Positions 37,338 to 47,457 of a DNA stretch of 54,445 bases are shown here, one piece after another (the stretch's first letter is position 1; every line of letters starts with the position of its first letter). The stretch is from JAGOUN01 sp040389005 (GTDB taxonomy: Bacteria; Pseudomonadota; Gammaproteobacteria; JAGOUN01), in the NCBI GenBank assembly GCA_040389005.1, contig JAZKAS010000036.1:1-54445 (forward strand), read 5' to 3'. Both the position numbers and the translations under genes were made by a program. The notes under the pieces were generated by a model. The model worked only from the letters and a program-made list of their open reading frames with translations. It was not told the DNA's origin and did not search any database.

Positions 37338-40300
37338 ATGCAAAATTTTTACGAAATACTTGGTGTTTCACGCGATGCGTCTCCACAAGTGATTACAAGT
37401 GCCTATAGAAAGCTTGCGTTAAAGCATCATCCCGACAGGAGGGGAGACGCAAAGATAATGCAGGCTTTAAGCGAAGGCTATAATGTTCTTTTGGACCCGG
37501 AAAAACGAAAAGTATTTGATGCACAACATGATGAAATGCAGCAAAACGGTGATATAAATTCACAAGCTGTAGTTGTCGATGGCTATTTAGACTCTCGAGG
37601 TGAATCTTTTTCAACGAGTTTTAAGCAACAACATGAAGTATTTGTTCAACATTATCAACGTGAACCATTAGCGCAAGGAAGCATTGCGCAAGAACATTTT
37701 AAAACGATACCTGCGTCTGCAGAGATTTTTTTAACAGCGCCAATAGCCGGATTAAACAGAATCATGCAAGGTGATTTTACGCTTGAAACTATTAAGCAAT
37801 TGACAGCCTATGCTTTGCATGCCCCTGACGTACAATTTACAATATTATTAAATTTTTTTCAAAGTTCAGCTTATCGACGTGCTTGTTGGCAAGCTGTGTG
37901 TCAAGAGGCGAAGCGTACTGCGAGCGGTGATAGAGAAGCCAGCATTGGTCTTTTGCTTTCACGTTTTCAAGGCGCAGAAAAAGCAGCAGCAGAAGTAGAG
38001 AGTGTTCGCCAACAGTTTATTCAAGAAGACTCGAACAGCCAAATGGGTCGAGCGCTGAATGCAAAATTACGTGCCACTCGATTGCTCCATCGTTATGAAA
38101 CAGATATTAGTGAGTATTCTCGAGAAAAACCCGCACGTGAGACTGCTTATCAAGTACTGAATTGGATACCGGCATTGGCAGGAAGAGTCGATGTAGAGGT
38201 ATGGGCGAATCTTTTTTTGCGTGTGGGTTTATTATTTCAACAATCCAGTCTACAGGCTACAGTTGAAAATGAACGCATGGCAGATGAGAGTTTAGCGCTT
38301 TTTATGTTTCGATACGCCTTTTCTTATGCAAAAAAGAAAACACCTTATTTTGAATTATCAATCGTTATTTTTATTCTTAAAGGTATATCAACATTTACCT
38401 TTTTATCTCCAGAAGCAGAGAATATTTTTAAAGCCTATATCCATCGTGCTGAAGTATTAATTGATGTATTTCCTTTTTACTTTTCACCCGAAGTAATTCT
38501 CGATTTACCAAATAACCACGATGAAGTGTTGAGATGGATGCAAAATTATTTAAATGCATTGTTAGTCAAGGCGCAGAAAGCGCCAGCGACTCTTTTTATT
38601 GCTAAAGAAAAAGTTTTGTATTATTGCTACGAAGGGTTACTCAATCATTGGCTATCATCTGTGAACGATCCAGAGGTGACTACGCAGTTACGATTAAATC
38701 TTATGCTTGCATTACTAGAAAAAAATGGACGTACATTTACTCATGTCACTCAGTTACTCAGTGCACCGTCGGTTTTTGTGGATAGAGATCAAAACGGTTG
38801 GATGCGACGTGATCGTGGATTGCCCGTGCCCAATTTGCCCGCATTAGGGCAGTTTAAATCATTAGACGGGATAGAGTTTCATCATGACACAGGCGAAATC
38901 ACCTTTCAGTTAACGCCGTGGCACGCTGAAATGCCTTTATACGATAAGCTGTTTACCTTAGCAGATTTAGGTGAGTTATTTTCAAAAAACCTGAGTGGCG
39001 CTTATTTTAGTTTAGATCCTGCTGATGCCGATATGAAATATCATCCTTTCAACCAAATGCGTTTTGGACCGCCTCTTTTAGAAGGGTCGTCATTAATTCA
39101 AACGATGTTTTTAACAGACTACCTTTTAAAATTCCTAACGGTGTCACAAGAAGTGCAAGGAAAATACCCGTTTGCGTTTCGTTCAGTGAATACGTTATTA
39201 GAAAATTTGCCACAACATCTACAGGCGATTGTGCATGAATTTCATTCAGCTCCACAAGGCAAGCACAAGATGAATCGATTTTATATAGAGGCAAGCTATG
39301 CAAATTATGCGTCAGACACACTAGAAGATGCCTATTTAACAAGTAACACGAAAATAGTAGTTCCAGAAGTAACGATGGTCGTTAAAAAGCACGCTTTGAA
39401 GCGTGATGCTCATGGAAATGTAGTCGACACACTTAACGATGAAGAAGGTTGGTCGATCTATATAGACTCTCCAGGGGTTTCCGTTAATGAGCATTCATTA
39501 GCTCAAGAGGAGCGCGCCATCGTATTTCTCACGCAAAATGTTCGAGTGAAAGTATGTTTCTGGGATGGAAGAGAATTTTCATCGAAAACAGCTCTTTCCA
39601 GAGACGAAGTAATGCAATGGTTGACCGAGTTAAATCAACAAACGTGTGACTTTCAAGGAAAAATTGAAAAGACAAATCAAAATGCGCAACTTATTTATTC
39701 GGTAACCAAACAAATCACTCATCGATTTAATCGGTCGCATCATTTCTCACCGGAATATGTTTTTGCGCAATCACTCACGAAACATTATAACGAGTTTTCT
39801 CAGTATTTCCCTGGGTTTGCACGATTACGCGCCTTTAGCCAAATAATGATTTTTATCAATCTTATTGCGCATGTGTATAAAATCAATAAAGAAGAAATAA
39901 TTAATCTCGAAAAAATACTGAATCACCCAACAGCATGGAGCGATGCTAGAAGTGCAGCTGCAGTAGAGCATAGGCAGAATCAACAGTCTTATGGCCAACA
40001 ATATACGGCTCAGAAAGCTAGAAATAAAATTGAAATACAAAATGAATTTTTAAAATTTCATTCAGAAACTTCTGAATCAAAATGTTATGAGTCGCATAGC
40101 AGTCACTTGAAAGCTGAAGCTGTCAAAGTCCGTACGTTAAATATTAATAGTAGTGAAATCAAGAAAATTCTAGAAGATAATTATAAGGAAGCTGAAAAAG
40201 ACATTACTAGAAAACATGGTTATAGTGCTTGGGCTCAAAACAAGTCAGATATTTACAAGAGTTTTGAAAATCAGCGCAGCAAATGGGTGGAAGAAATTAA

Positions 40301-43300
40301 TCAAACGAGAAAGAAAAATTTAACACAGTTCTTAACCTCTTCGCTTCCAGGGCAATCTTCTTGGGCAATTGGTCAATACGTTAGAGATATGATGGATTAT
40401 GGAAATGTGCATGAGTTGGCTACTATATTTGCCAAAAAAGAATATAATGAAATATTGACACGTATTTCATCATCAATGGCATCGTCTTATCCTTGTGGCA
40501 TCAGCGCGAGTGAAATGCAAGCCCTGATAGAAAATAGAGGTAATTTTGATGATTTTCTGGAGCGACATACGACGTGGCAATTTTCAAAATTGAGCCAACA
40601 ACTTGAAAATGACTATCAACGAGCCTTAAGTGCGATTGCTCACGAACAAACACAATTTCACTACAAGCTTGCGAGTAGAAAAAAACTTGAAAAAAACTTA
40701 GAAGCTTTGGGCGTTGGCGTAGAGCATAAAACCAATGAGGAAGCATCACAAGAAAAAAAACTGTGGATACCTGCAAGCATTCATCAAGATGATAAAGACG
40801 GTCATCATCGATTAGTCTATGGTGGCGTTAATCTTATGCCAAACATTGAGAAAATGAACAAAGAGCCTGGTGGTGCTTTAATTCATGAGGTGTTTTATTC
40901 TTCTGACAAGCGAGTGCAAAAAAATACAAAAGAAATCATTGTTGCTCAAAAATTTCTTCAAGAAAATTCACCAGGAAAATTAGCAGAAATCGCGCAAGAG
41001 CAAAGGGTAGAAGAAGCGCGTGAAAAAATACGTGCCGAAGAGCGAAGACAAGAAGCATTGCGTCAGCAAGAAATTCAACGACAACAAGAAGAAGCGCGAA
41101 AACTTGAAGAAGCTCGTCAGCAAGAAATACAGCGAAAACAAGAAGAAGCAAGAAAACTCGAAGATGCTCGGCAACAACAAATACAACGTCAGCAAGAAGA
41201 GGTGCGTCAGCAACAAGCCGCTAAAGAAAGAATGTATCGTCTCCAGCAAGAAGCAGACGAGCATGTGCGTCAACAAAGGATTGCTGAAGAACGTCTGCAA
41301 GCAGAAGAGCGTGAACGTGTTCGTCAGCGAGAAGAACGTAAAATAACATTTATAGAACAAGTGGATACGCATTCAACGGTTGATAAGCAAGTGATTAATC
41401 GCACAATCGCTGCGGGTAAACGTTTTGCAGAAACTAATGTTCAAAGAGCTCGAGATGCGTACAAAGATATCTACGTTGAGGGGTTGGGAATTGTTGTTGA
41501 AGAAGATCAACTTTTTCATCAATACATCACGGACGAACAAGGGAATACACGGCGACATCTTGCAGCTATTTTTTATCCAGCGGATAAACAGCAAGATTGG
41601 CCTGAAATTACAGCCGCTGATTATTTGATTCGTACAGCACGTTCTTTGGGAAAAGAAAATTCAATTAAAAAATTGAAAGATAAAGGTGTGCAAGATTCAG
41701 GAGGTGCTCAAGGTGGCATACTCTCTACACAATTAGCCGCAGAGCATTATGATCACTTGCGTACTGTCATTGTTGGTGCGAATCCTTATTACGCGGGTAA
41801 TGAAAGTTATATTCGAGCTACTCTCTTTCGAGAGGCTGTTAATGGCGTGTTAAGTACGTATAAGCCACATGCTTTGAGTCAGAGTAAAGAAAGTGCAGAG
41901 TTTGTTAAAAAATGGAAACAATTGACTGCAAAGACTAAAACTTCTCGCAAGCTTGACTGCTTTGTTATGGCAATCAGTGAGTTAATGCAGAAAAAGAATA
42001 GTGCTTCGCAAGAAAGCCGCTTACGTGATAGATTATTAACATTATGGCACGTAGGCCTTTATTTAATGGCCGGTGAACAACGCTACGTTGATAAGTTGAT
42101 TGATGAAAGCGCACCATTTTTATCAATTCCACTTTATCCAGTGGAAAGCCGTACGACACATCCGCAATCACAAGATACTATTGGTTCCTATTTGCTGAGA
42201 ATATTAGTAGAGCGCAACAATATAGCAAAAATCCCTGCGTTGCTAGCCAAAGGCATTGAACCACCGGTCGATGTCATTTTGCCCAAAGGCATGCAATCTG
42301 TAGGAGAAAAAGCACGCATAGAAACTGCAAAACAACAAAAATCAGAAAAGCAACAAAAAGAAGCCCGTCGATTAGAAATTCAGCGTCAGCAAGAAGAGGC
42401 ACGTCAGCAACAAGCTGCTAAAGAAAGAATGTATCGTCTCCAGCAAGAAGCGGACGAGCGTGCACGTCAACAAAGGCTCACTGAAGAACACCTGCAAGCA
42501 GAAGAGCGTGAACGTATTCGTCAGCGAGAAGAGCGTAAAATAATATTTATAGCACAAGTGGATATACATTCAACGGTTGATAAGCAGGTGATTAATCGCA
42601 CGATCGCTGCGGGTAAACGTTTTTCAGAAGCTAATGTTCAAAGAGCGCGTGATGCGTATAAAGATATCTACGTTGAGGGGTTGGGAATTATTGTTGAAGA
42701 AGAGCAATTGTTTCATCAATACATCATGGACGAACAAGGAAATACGCGTCGTCATTTAAGTGTGATTTTTTATCCAGCTGATACGCAACATGATTGGCCA
42801 GAAATTACTGCGGCAGATTATTTGATACATAAAACGCTATTTTCTGGAAAAGAAAATTTAGCGAGAGAGTTAAAACAAAAGAATATAAATAAACACAGGA
42901 GAGGGCAAATTGATCATATTGCGCATCGATTAAAAGATGTTCAAAGCAATTATTTGCGTGAGGCGATTCAAGGTCATTTTACATCGAGCGAATCTACATT
43001 AAGTATTCAAGCAAAAAAAGGATTTTATAATGAAATATGGAAGACGATAAAAAAATATGAACAAATAAAAATAACTAGGAGTAGCAAAGAAAGTCGTAAT
43101 GCTATTAATAAAATTTTTAAAATACTTAAAAATGGGATGGACTTAGGATTAGATGCTGTCATTGTTGTGATCAGCGAGTTAATGCGAGAAAAAAACACTC
43201 AAGCTAATGCTAGTCGTTTGCGTGATTTATTATTAGATCTTTGGCACGCAGGTTTATATTTAATTTCTTTTATTGATAAAGAAGGTGCTTTTTCTCGGCT

Positions 43301-46300
43301 ACTTGAGGCAGAGAATAATCTGCTTGATATTCCATTGTATCCGGTTGAGCAGCGCACTGAACATCCCTGGTCAAAAGATACTGTGGGTTCATATTTATTG
43401 CGGATTGCTGTGGAAAGAGATAAAAAAGATCAAATTTCTGCATTGCTAGCAAAAAATATTGAACCCCAAGCAGATGTTATTTTGCCGAAAGGCTTTCAAT
43501 CATTAAAAGAAAAAGAACGTATTGAAACTGCGAAACAACAAAAAGCAGAAAAGCAGCAGCAAGAAGCGCACCGACTTGAAATTGTCTGTCAGCAAGAAGC
43601 GCAGCAAAAGCAGGCAGATGAGCGCCTTAGACAAGAAGAGGGGCAGCACAAGCGTGAGATCCAGCGCCAAAAAGAAATTGAAGAACAAGAAAAAAACGCT
43701 TGCCTAAAGCAGGGAGTGAAACAGCGTAAAAATGAGCGTCGTCTTCTTCAAAAACAGGCAGATGAACGCCTTAGACAAGAAGAAGGGCAGCACAAGCGTG
43801 AGATCCAGTGCCAGAAAGAAATTGAAGAACAAGAAAAAAACGCTTGCCTACAGCAGGGAGCGAAACAGCGTAAAAATGAGCGTTATCTTCAAAAACAGGC
43901 AGAAGAACGTCTTAGACAAGAAGAGGGGCAACGCAAGCGTGAGATCCAGCGCCAGAAAGAAATTGAACGTCAAGAAATAAGCGCTCGTCTAAAACAAGAA
44001 GAGAAGCAGCATAAAAATGCACGTCGCCTTCAACTAAAAAAAGAAGGAATGCAAAGACAAGCAGAAAAGCGTCAGCGTAAAGCTCAGAGCGTGCAAGTAG
44101 AAAAACAACAGCCTGAAGAAGAATATCGTCAAACTGAAATTCAGTTGCAAAAAGAAGCTGAGCAACGGCCAAAGGAGGTGCAAGAGCACGATCGACAACT
44201 AAGAACCTCCACAAAATCGCAAGAAAAAGAAGCACGTAATCAAGCGTATCAACGAGAAGAACAGCGCGTTGCTTCGCAGCGAGAAGTGGTAAAAACTAAT
44301 TTCTTGGAACAGCGGCATAATCATCGCGATACTATTTCTTACACCATATCAACGGATTCTGTGAACACAAAAATAATTCGTAAGATGAAAATGCTAAGTC
44401 AACATGCATTTAATTCAAAGAAAAGAGTGGATCAAATCGTTCGTGAAAAAAATGAAGAGGCTTACCTAGACGGCTTAAAAATAATTACCCAAGACGCTGA
44501 GCTTTTTTATCAATATAGTATTGATGAAAAAGGCAATATGCAGCACCACTTACGGACTATTTTCTACCTTGCGAATGTAACTCAGCATTGGTCAGCGATT
44601 ACTGCTGCAGATTATTTGATCCGTAGTGTACAGCGTGTTGGCAGAGAAGACTTGCTTGATCAATTACAAAAAGCGGGCATCATCAGTGGAATTCCATTGC
44701 AAAAAGACGTTTTACTGGCACGCAGTGGATTACCCGAGCTAGATGTGCCTCATGCACTTAAAACAGTTTTAACTGAATATCATTCACGTGTTTCCACGTG
44801 GCGAAGCACTGAAAGTATCAATGCCTATAAAAACTTAACAGCCATCAATGAGAATCTAGGTCATATCGATCTTGTTAAACTAGTGGTTGAAATAAGCCAG
44901 TTAATGCAAATAAAAGACAGTTTAGAAAAAGCAAGTCGCCTGCTCAATACGCTTTTAACATGTTGGCATACCGCAATTTATTTAATTGCAAGTGATGCTG
45001 CTAGTGAAATGTTTACTACCTTACTCAATCAGCATAGTGATGTTCTAGCTGTGCCGCTTTATCCAGTGACAATGCGCACGACACATCCGTGGTCGCAAGA
45101 TACCGTTGGTTCTTACTTACTGCGCATTGCGGTAGAAACTAATAATAAAGCACAAATAACAGCCTTGCTTGCTAAAAATATTGAACCAGGACATGATGTA
45201 TTGTTGCCAAAAGGATTTGCTTCATCAAAACAAAAAATGCGCTTGGAAGAAGAGCGTCAGCAGCTGGGTGAGCAACAAGCCTATCAACGTCAAAATTTAG
45301 TAGAACAATGGCAACAGGCACAACAAAAAGAAGCACAAGAACATGAAACAATAGTAGAAAATTTTAAAAAGAATTTGCTACGTAAAACACAAAGTAGCCA
45401 TGAACATGCAGAGAAAACACGTGCGGCTGATGAAATAAAGCGACAACGCAAGCAAGAAGAGATGCGTCAACAAGAAATCGAACAAGAACAAATGCAAGCA
45501 GAAAAACTTCGACAAGAAGAAATCACGCGTGAACATGCAGAAAAACAACTTGCACTTACACGAAAAGAAAAATCAGTACGAAAAGTTCAAAAAGCAGAAG
45601 AACGAGCAGCTCGAAAAAAACAAGAAACTGGCCGATCTTGGGCAGAAGAACGTTATAGCGCAACAAATGAATTACGGCCAGAACAAGAAACTGTCTTTTT
45701 AGATAAAAGTAATCAAAGAATAAAAGCAAAATTTTTAAATTGGTTTTCGTCTCAAGAAAATAGCTCTTCTTCACAAGATGCCAAAGAAGAATCCTATGCT
45801 TCTCTAAATTCAAAATCTTTAAAGGAAAGAAATAAAACAGAAGGAATTTCGGATAAAGTAGCGCATAGAAAGCAAGAAAGACGCCGTTATAACGAAATGC
45901 AGCAACAGTGCGAGCAGCAACAAGGAAAATTAGCGGAAGTTGAGCGTGTTCGTCAAAATAAGATACCGCACAAAAAAGCTGGTATAGTAATAGATGAATC
46001 GGTTGGCAATGAAGGGGATAGTGATACAAGTAGTGTTGCATCAGTTGTTACATTTTTCCAACGAAAAAAATTCGTGCGAACATCACGAGAAAATGCATAC
46101 CAATCTTATACGCCAGAGTCATTGGCAGCCAGAAAACAAGTTGAACTTGGATGTCGATTATATCGTGGAGGAAAATTTGGACAAAGCGCTGGTCCAGAAG
46201 GGCAGTATTGGTCTTTAGAAATTCCGTTGGATGTACCAAAATTTTGTGAAAAATATGGCATTCCACCTGAAAATCAAGATTTTGAGTTTCTTGAATCTGC

Positions 46301-46466
46301 AGTATTAAAACCAGGTGCAGGCTTTATAACTCGAGAAGCACCTGGGGTTGCGCATAATTCTGGAGGCGGAATTGAGGTTGTGATAAACTCGTTAGACTGT
46401 ACTATAGAATACTTCTGTATGCCATGGGAGAAACAAGATGATTCGATCAAACCAAGAACTATATAA
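37338..46466 (+). CDS. Giant J-domain protein with repeated modules and toxin-like C-terminal tip
   Basis: Residues 1-65 form a J-domain (YEILGVSRDASPQVITSAY..., HPD at 31-33), which stimulates Hsp70/DnaK ATPase. About 70-1210 is a long helical body with no recognised fold. Q/E/R/K-rich coiled coils (about 1215-1335, 1655-1730, 2055-2315, 2630-2800) separate three copies of one module of about 320 residues (from about 1335, 1733 and 2315), each with AADYLI, a YPV...R..HP..DT.GSYLLRI segment and a closing P.DV.LPKG. Residues about 2930-3042 form a compact domain (CRLYRGGKFGQSAGPEGQYW ... GGGIEVVI) that resembles polymorphic-toxin tips. There is no signal peptide or membrane segment. TGAGGC precedes the ATG. 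The first immunity-like gene overlaps its last 29 bases. Confidence 0.8.
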   Translation: MQNFYEILGVSRDASPQVITSAYRKLALKHHPDRRGDAKIMQALSEGYNVLLDPEKRKVFDAQHDEMQQNGDINSQAVVVDGYLDSRGESFSTSFKQQHEVFVQHYQREPLAQGSIAQEHFKTIPASAEIFLTAPIAGLNRIMQGDFTLETIKQLTAYALHAPDVQFTILLNFFQSSAYRRACWQAVCQEAKRTASGDREASIGLLLSRFQGAEKAAAEVESVRQQFIQEDSNSQMGRALNAKLRATRLLHRYETDISEYSREKPARETAYQVLNWIPALAGRVDVEVWANLFLRVGLLFQQSSLQATVENERMADESLALFMFRYAFSYAKKKTPYFELSIVIFILKGISTFTFLSPEAENIFKAYIHRAEVLIDVFPFYFSPEVILDLPNNHDEVLRWMQNYLNALLVKAQKAPATLFIAKEKVLYYCYEGLLNHWLSSVNDPEVTTQLRLNLMLALLEKNGRTFTHVTQLLSAPSVFVDRDQNGWMRRDRGLPVPNLPALGQFKSLDGIEFHHDTGEITFQLTPWHAEMPLYDKLFTLADLGELFSKNLSGAYFSLDPADADMKYHPFNQMRFGPPLLEGSSLIQTMFLTDYLLKFLTVSQEVQGKYPFAFRSVNTLLENLPQHLQAIVHEFHSAPQGKHKMNRFYIEASYANYASDTLEDAYLTSNTKIVVPEVTMVVKKHALKRDAHGNVVDTLNDEEGWSIYIDSPGVSVNEHSLAQEERAIVFLTQNVRVKVCFWDGREFSSKTALSRDEVMQWLTELNQQTCDFQGKIEKTNQNAQLIYSVTKQITHRFNRSHHFSPEYVFAQSLTKHYNEFSQYFPGFARLRAFSQIMIFINLIAHVYKINKEEIINLEKILNHPTAWSDARSAAAVEHRQNQQSYGQQYTAQKARNKIEIQNEFLKFHSETSESKCYESHSSHLKAEAVKVRTLNINSSEIKKILEDNYKEAEKDITRKHGYSAWAQNKSDIYKSFENQRSKWVEEINQTRKKNLTQFLTSSLPGQSSWAIGQYVRDMMDYGNVHELATIFAKKEYNEILTRISSSMASSYPCGISASEMQALIENRGNFDDFLERHTTWQFSKLSQQLENDYQRALSAIAHEQTQFHYKLASRKKLEKNLEALGVGVEHKTNEEASQEKKLWIPASIHQDDKDGHHRLVYGGVNLMPNIEKMNKEPGGALIHEVFYSSDKRVQKNTKEIIVAQKFLQENSPGKLAEIAQEQRVEEAREKIRAEERRQEALRQQEIQRQQEEARKLEEARQQEIQRKQEEARKLEDARQQQIQRQQEEVRQQQAAKERMYRLQQEADEHVRQQRIAEERLQAEERERVRQREERKITFIEQVDTHSTVDKQVINRTIAAGKRFAETNVQRARDAYKDIYVEGLGIVVEEDQLFHQYITDEQGNTRRHLAAIFYPADKQQDWPEITAADYLIRTARSLGKENSIKKLKDKGVQDSGGAQGGILSTQLAAEHYDHLRTVIVGANPYYAGNESYIRATLFREAVNGVLSTYKPHALSQSKESAEFVKKWKQLTAKTKTSRKLDCFVMAISELMQKKNSASQESRLRDRLLTLWHVGLYLMAGEQRYVDKLIDESAPFLSIPLYPVESRTTHPQSQDTIGSYLLRILVERNNIAKIPALLAKGIEPPVDVILPKGMQSVGEKARIETAKQQKSEKQQKEARRLEIQRQQEEARQQQAAKERMYRLQQEADERARQQRLTEEHLQAEERERIRQREERKIIFIAQVDIHSTVDKQVINRTIAAGKRFSEANVQRARDAYKDIYVEGLGIIVEEEQLFHQYIMDEQGNTRRHLSVIFYPADTQHDWPEITAADYLIHKTLFSGKENLARELKQKNINKHRRGQIDHIAHRLKDVQSNYLREAIQGHFTSSESTLSIQAKKGFYNEIWKTIKKYEQIKITRSSKESRNAINKIFKILKNGMDLGLDAVIVVISELMREKNTQANASRLRDLLLDLWHAGLYLISFIDKEGAFSRLLEAENNLLDIPLYPVEQRTEHPWSKDTVGSYLLRIAVERDKKDQISALLAKNIEPQADVILPKGFQSLKEKERIETAKQQKAEKQQQEAHRLEIVCQQEAQQKQADERLRQEEGQHKREIQRQKEIEEQEKNACLKQGVKQRKNERRLLQKQADERLRQEEGQHKREIQCQKEIEEQEKNACLQQGAKQRKNERYLQKQAEERLRQEEGQRKREIQRQKEIERQEISARLKQEEKQHKNARRLQLKKEGMQRQAEKRQRKAQSVQVEKQQPEEEYRQTEIQLQKEAEQRPKEVQEHDRQLRTSTKSQEKEARNQAYQREEQRVASQREVVKTNFLEQRHNHRDTISYTISTDSVNTKIIRKMKMLSQHAFNSKKRVDQIVREKNEEAYLDGLKIITQDAELFYQYSIDEKGNMQHHLRTIFYLANVTQHWSAITAADYLIRSVQRVGREDLLDQLQKAGIISGIPLQKDVLLARSGLPELDVPHALKTVLTEYHSRVSTWRSTESINAYKNLTAINENLGHIDLVKLVVEISQLMQIKDSLEKASRLLNTLLTCWHTAIYLIASDAASEMFTTLLNQHSDVLAVPLYPVTMRTTHPWSQDTVGSYLLRIAVETNNKAQITALLAKNIEPGHDVLLPKGFASSKQKMRLEEERQQLGEQQAYQRQNLVEQWQQAQQKEAQEHETIVENFKKNLLRKTQSSHEHAEKTRAADEIKRQRKQEEMRQQEIEQEQMQAEKLRQEEITREHAEKQLALTRKEKSVRKVQKAEERAARKKQETGRSWAEERYSATNELRPEQETVFLDKSNQRIKAKFLNWFSSQENSSSSQDAKEESYASLNSKSLKERNKTEGISDKVAHRKQERRRYNEMQQQCEQQQGKLAEVERVRQNKIPHKKAGIVIDESVGNEGDSDTSSVASVVTFFQRKKFVRTSRENAYQSYTPESLAARKQVELGCRLYRGGKFGQSAGPEGQYWSLEIPLDVPKFCEKYGIPPENQDFEFLESAVLKPGAGFITREAPGVAHNSGGGIEVVINSLDCTIEYFCMPWEKQDDSIKPRTI

Positions 46467-46719
46467 GGCAATAAATGAAATTCGTCGTCTTCTAAAAGAG
46501 AAGGGGGGAGAGGTATATGAACAAAAGCTTTATAATGCACTATGTGTTAGCAGTGTTGTGACAGAAATTTTTGTTACTTTAAAATCGGTATTAAATGAAA
46601 TAAAAAAAACTGCTTATTTTCAGGATGAAAAAATCGGCCCGCTTGTACAAGAGTGCAAAGATGTTATTTTACAAGCGTTGGTTAATGCAGGAGGATGGCG
46701 TGAAGCACCTGATGAATAG
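46438..46719 (+). CDS. Family A small helical protein, copy 1 (candidate immunity)
   Basis: The 93-residue acidic, helical product begins MIRSNQELYKAINEIRRLL. Its start overlaps the 3' end of the giant gene by 29 bases and uses GGGAG (46427-46431) inside that gene as ribosome binding site, so the two are translationally coupled. A small gene overlapping the end of a toxin-like gene, repeated in tandem, is the usual setting of an immunity protein. I recognise no named immunity family. Copies 2 and 3 follow at 47047 and 47728, and a broken copy at 47429. Confidence 0.75.
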   Translation: MIRSNQELYKAINEIRRLLKEKGGEVYEQKLYNALCVSSVVTEIFVTLKSVLNEIKKTAYFQDEKIGPLVQECKDVILQALVNAGGWREAPDE

Positions 46720-47046
46720 TGACTCGTTTTATAATTGTTTTCAATTTTTAGTGGACCATCAGATATGCTAAGAAAATAGCGACGAAGACCCTTCTCCCGT
46801 TGAGGGGAGAAGATCCCGGCAGGGGGAATGAAGGGTGATCGTAAATTTTTTCTTCAGACTCATGTGCTAACTGGTTATTTCTTGCTTCATGGAATTATGA
46901 TTCATTTTTTTATGATCTTGAAGATGAATAGCATCATGCGATGAAGTTATTTCACGAAGAAGCGAAAAATTTATGAAGAAGAGCGGTATGAGGCTTCTAG
47001 TAATAAATAGCTTATAAATATTTTTTCGTGCCATGGGAGAAACAAG
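46720..47046. other. Spacer with palindromic repeat and decayed family B immunity end
   Basis: There is no intact gene. It holds a hairpin repeat (46790-46838; CTTCTCCC paired with GGGAGAAG) and then, from about 46882 to 47008, a decayed copy of the last 45 codons of the family B gene at 48608 (SWNYDSFF.DLEDE, KLFHEEA, YEAS), broken by stops and a frameshift. The segment matches 48010-48303, showing that immunity gene and flank were duplicated together. The last 20 bases repeat the end of the toxin-tip coding sequence (CCATGGGAGAAACAAG). Confidence 0.65.
46790..46838. repeat. Dispersed hairpin repeat
   Basis: CTTCTCCC (46791-46798) pairs with GGGAGAAG (46805-46812), followed by the less regular CCCGGCAGGGGGAATGAAGGG. 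It may end transcription after family A copy 1. A degraded version lies at about 48078-48126 in the duplicated segment. Confidence 0.5.
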
Positions 47047-47325
47047 ATGATTCGATCAAGCCAAGAATTATATGAAAAAATAAATAATATACGCGACCTT
47101 TTAAAGAAAAATGGAGGGGAGCTATATGCAGAAAAACTTTATGATGCGATGTATATTAGTACCGTAGTGACAGAAATTTTTTTTACGTTACAATTCGAGT
47201 TAGAACAAATAAGAGAGACTGATTATTTTAAGGATAAAATGATTGGCCCTCTTGTTCAGGAATGTTTGGATGCAGTTAATGGTGCCTTAACTGCTGCAGG
47301 AGGATGGAGCAAACGAAGAAGTTGA
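47047..47325 (+). CDS. Family A small helical protein, copy 2 (candidate immunity)
   Basis: The 92-residue protein is clearly homologous to the neighbours at 46438 and 47728 (MIRSSQELYEKINNIRDLLK, then the shared TEIFFTL, DYF..K.IGPLVQEC and AAGGW positions). The same ribosome-binding context, CCATGGGAGAAACAAG, precedes it and is a relic of the toxin-tip 3' end. The C-terminal half (QFELEQIRETDYFKDKMIG) has diverged most, so it may be specific for a different toxin variant. Confidence 0.7.
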   Translation: MIRSSQELYEKINNIRDLLKKNGGELYAEKLYDAMYISTVVTEIFFTLQFELEQIRETDYFKDKMIGPLVQECLDAVNGALTAAGGWSKRRS

Positions 47326-47358
47326 AAATTTTATGACATATTATATATCTGTAACGTT

Positions 47359-47457
47359 ATGATGGAAGTAGTTCTTAATCCTTTTGATTCTATAATAGAA
47401 TATTTTTGTATGCCATGGGAGAGTAAAGGTGATTCAATCAAACAGAGAATTATATGA
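47359..47457 (+). pseudogene. Orphan fragment of the toxin tip (last 32 residues)
   Basis: The frame MEVVLNPFDSIIEYFCMPWE... aligns without gaps to the last 31 residues of the giant protein (IEVVINSLDCTIEYFCMPWE...). It ends with its own stop and is followed, overlapping, by a broken family A gene. The upstream part of the toxin domain is missing. This is what remains of a displaced toxin-tip plus immunity cassette. Confidence 0.8.

Noticed and set aside
43912..44235. Antisense and alternate-frame ORFs over the giant gene's coiled coil (also 40936-41372, 43522-43980, 45556-46041)
   Set aside because: They mirror the repetitive Q/E/R/K codons of the real gene, giving low-complexity L/F/V-rich or K/R/S-rich products with no start signals.
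47359..47457. Independent small gene of 32 residues
   Set aside because: Alignment to the end of the giant protein shows it is a relic of a toxin tip and not a gene of its own.
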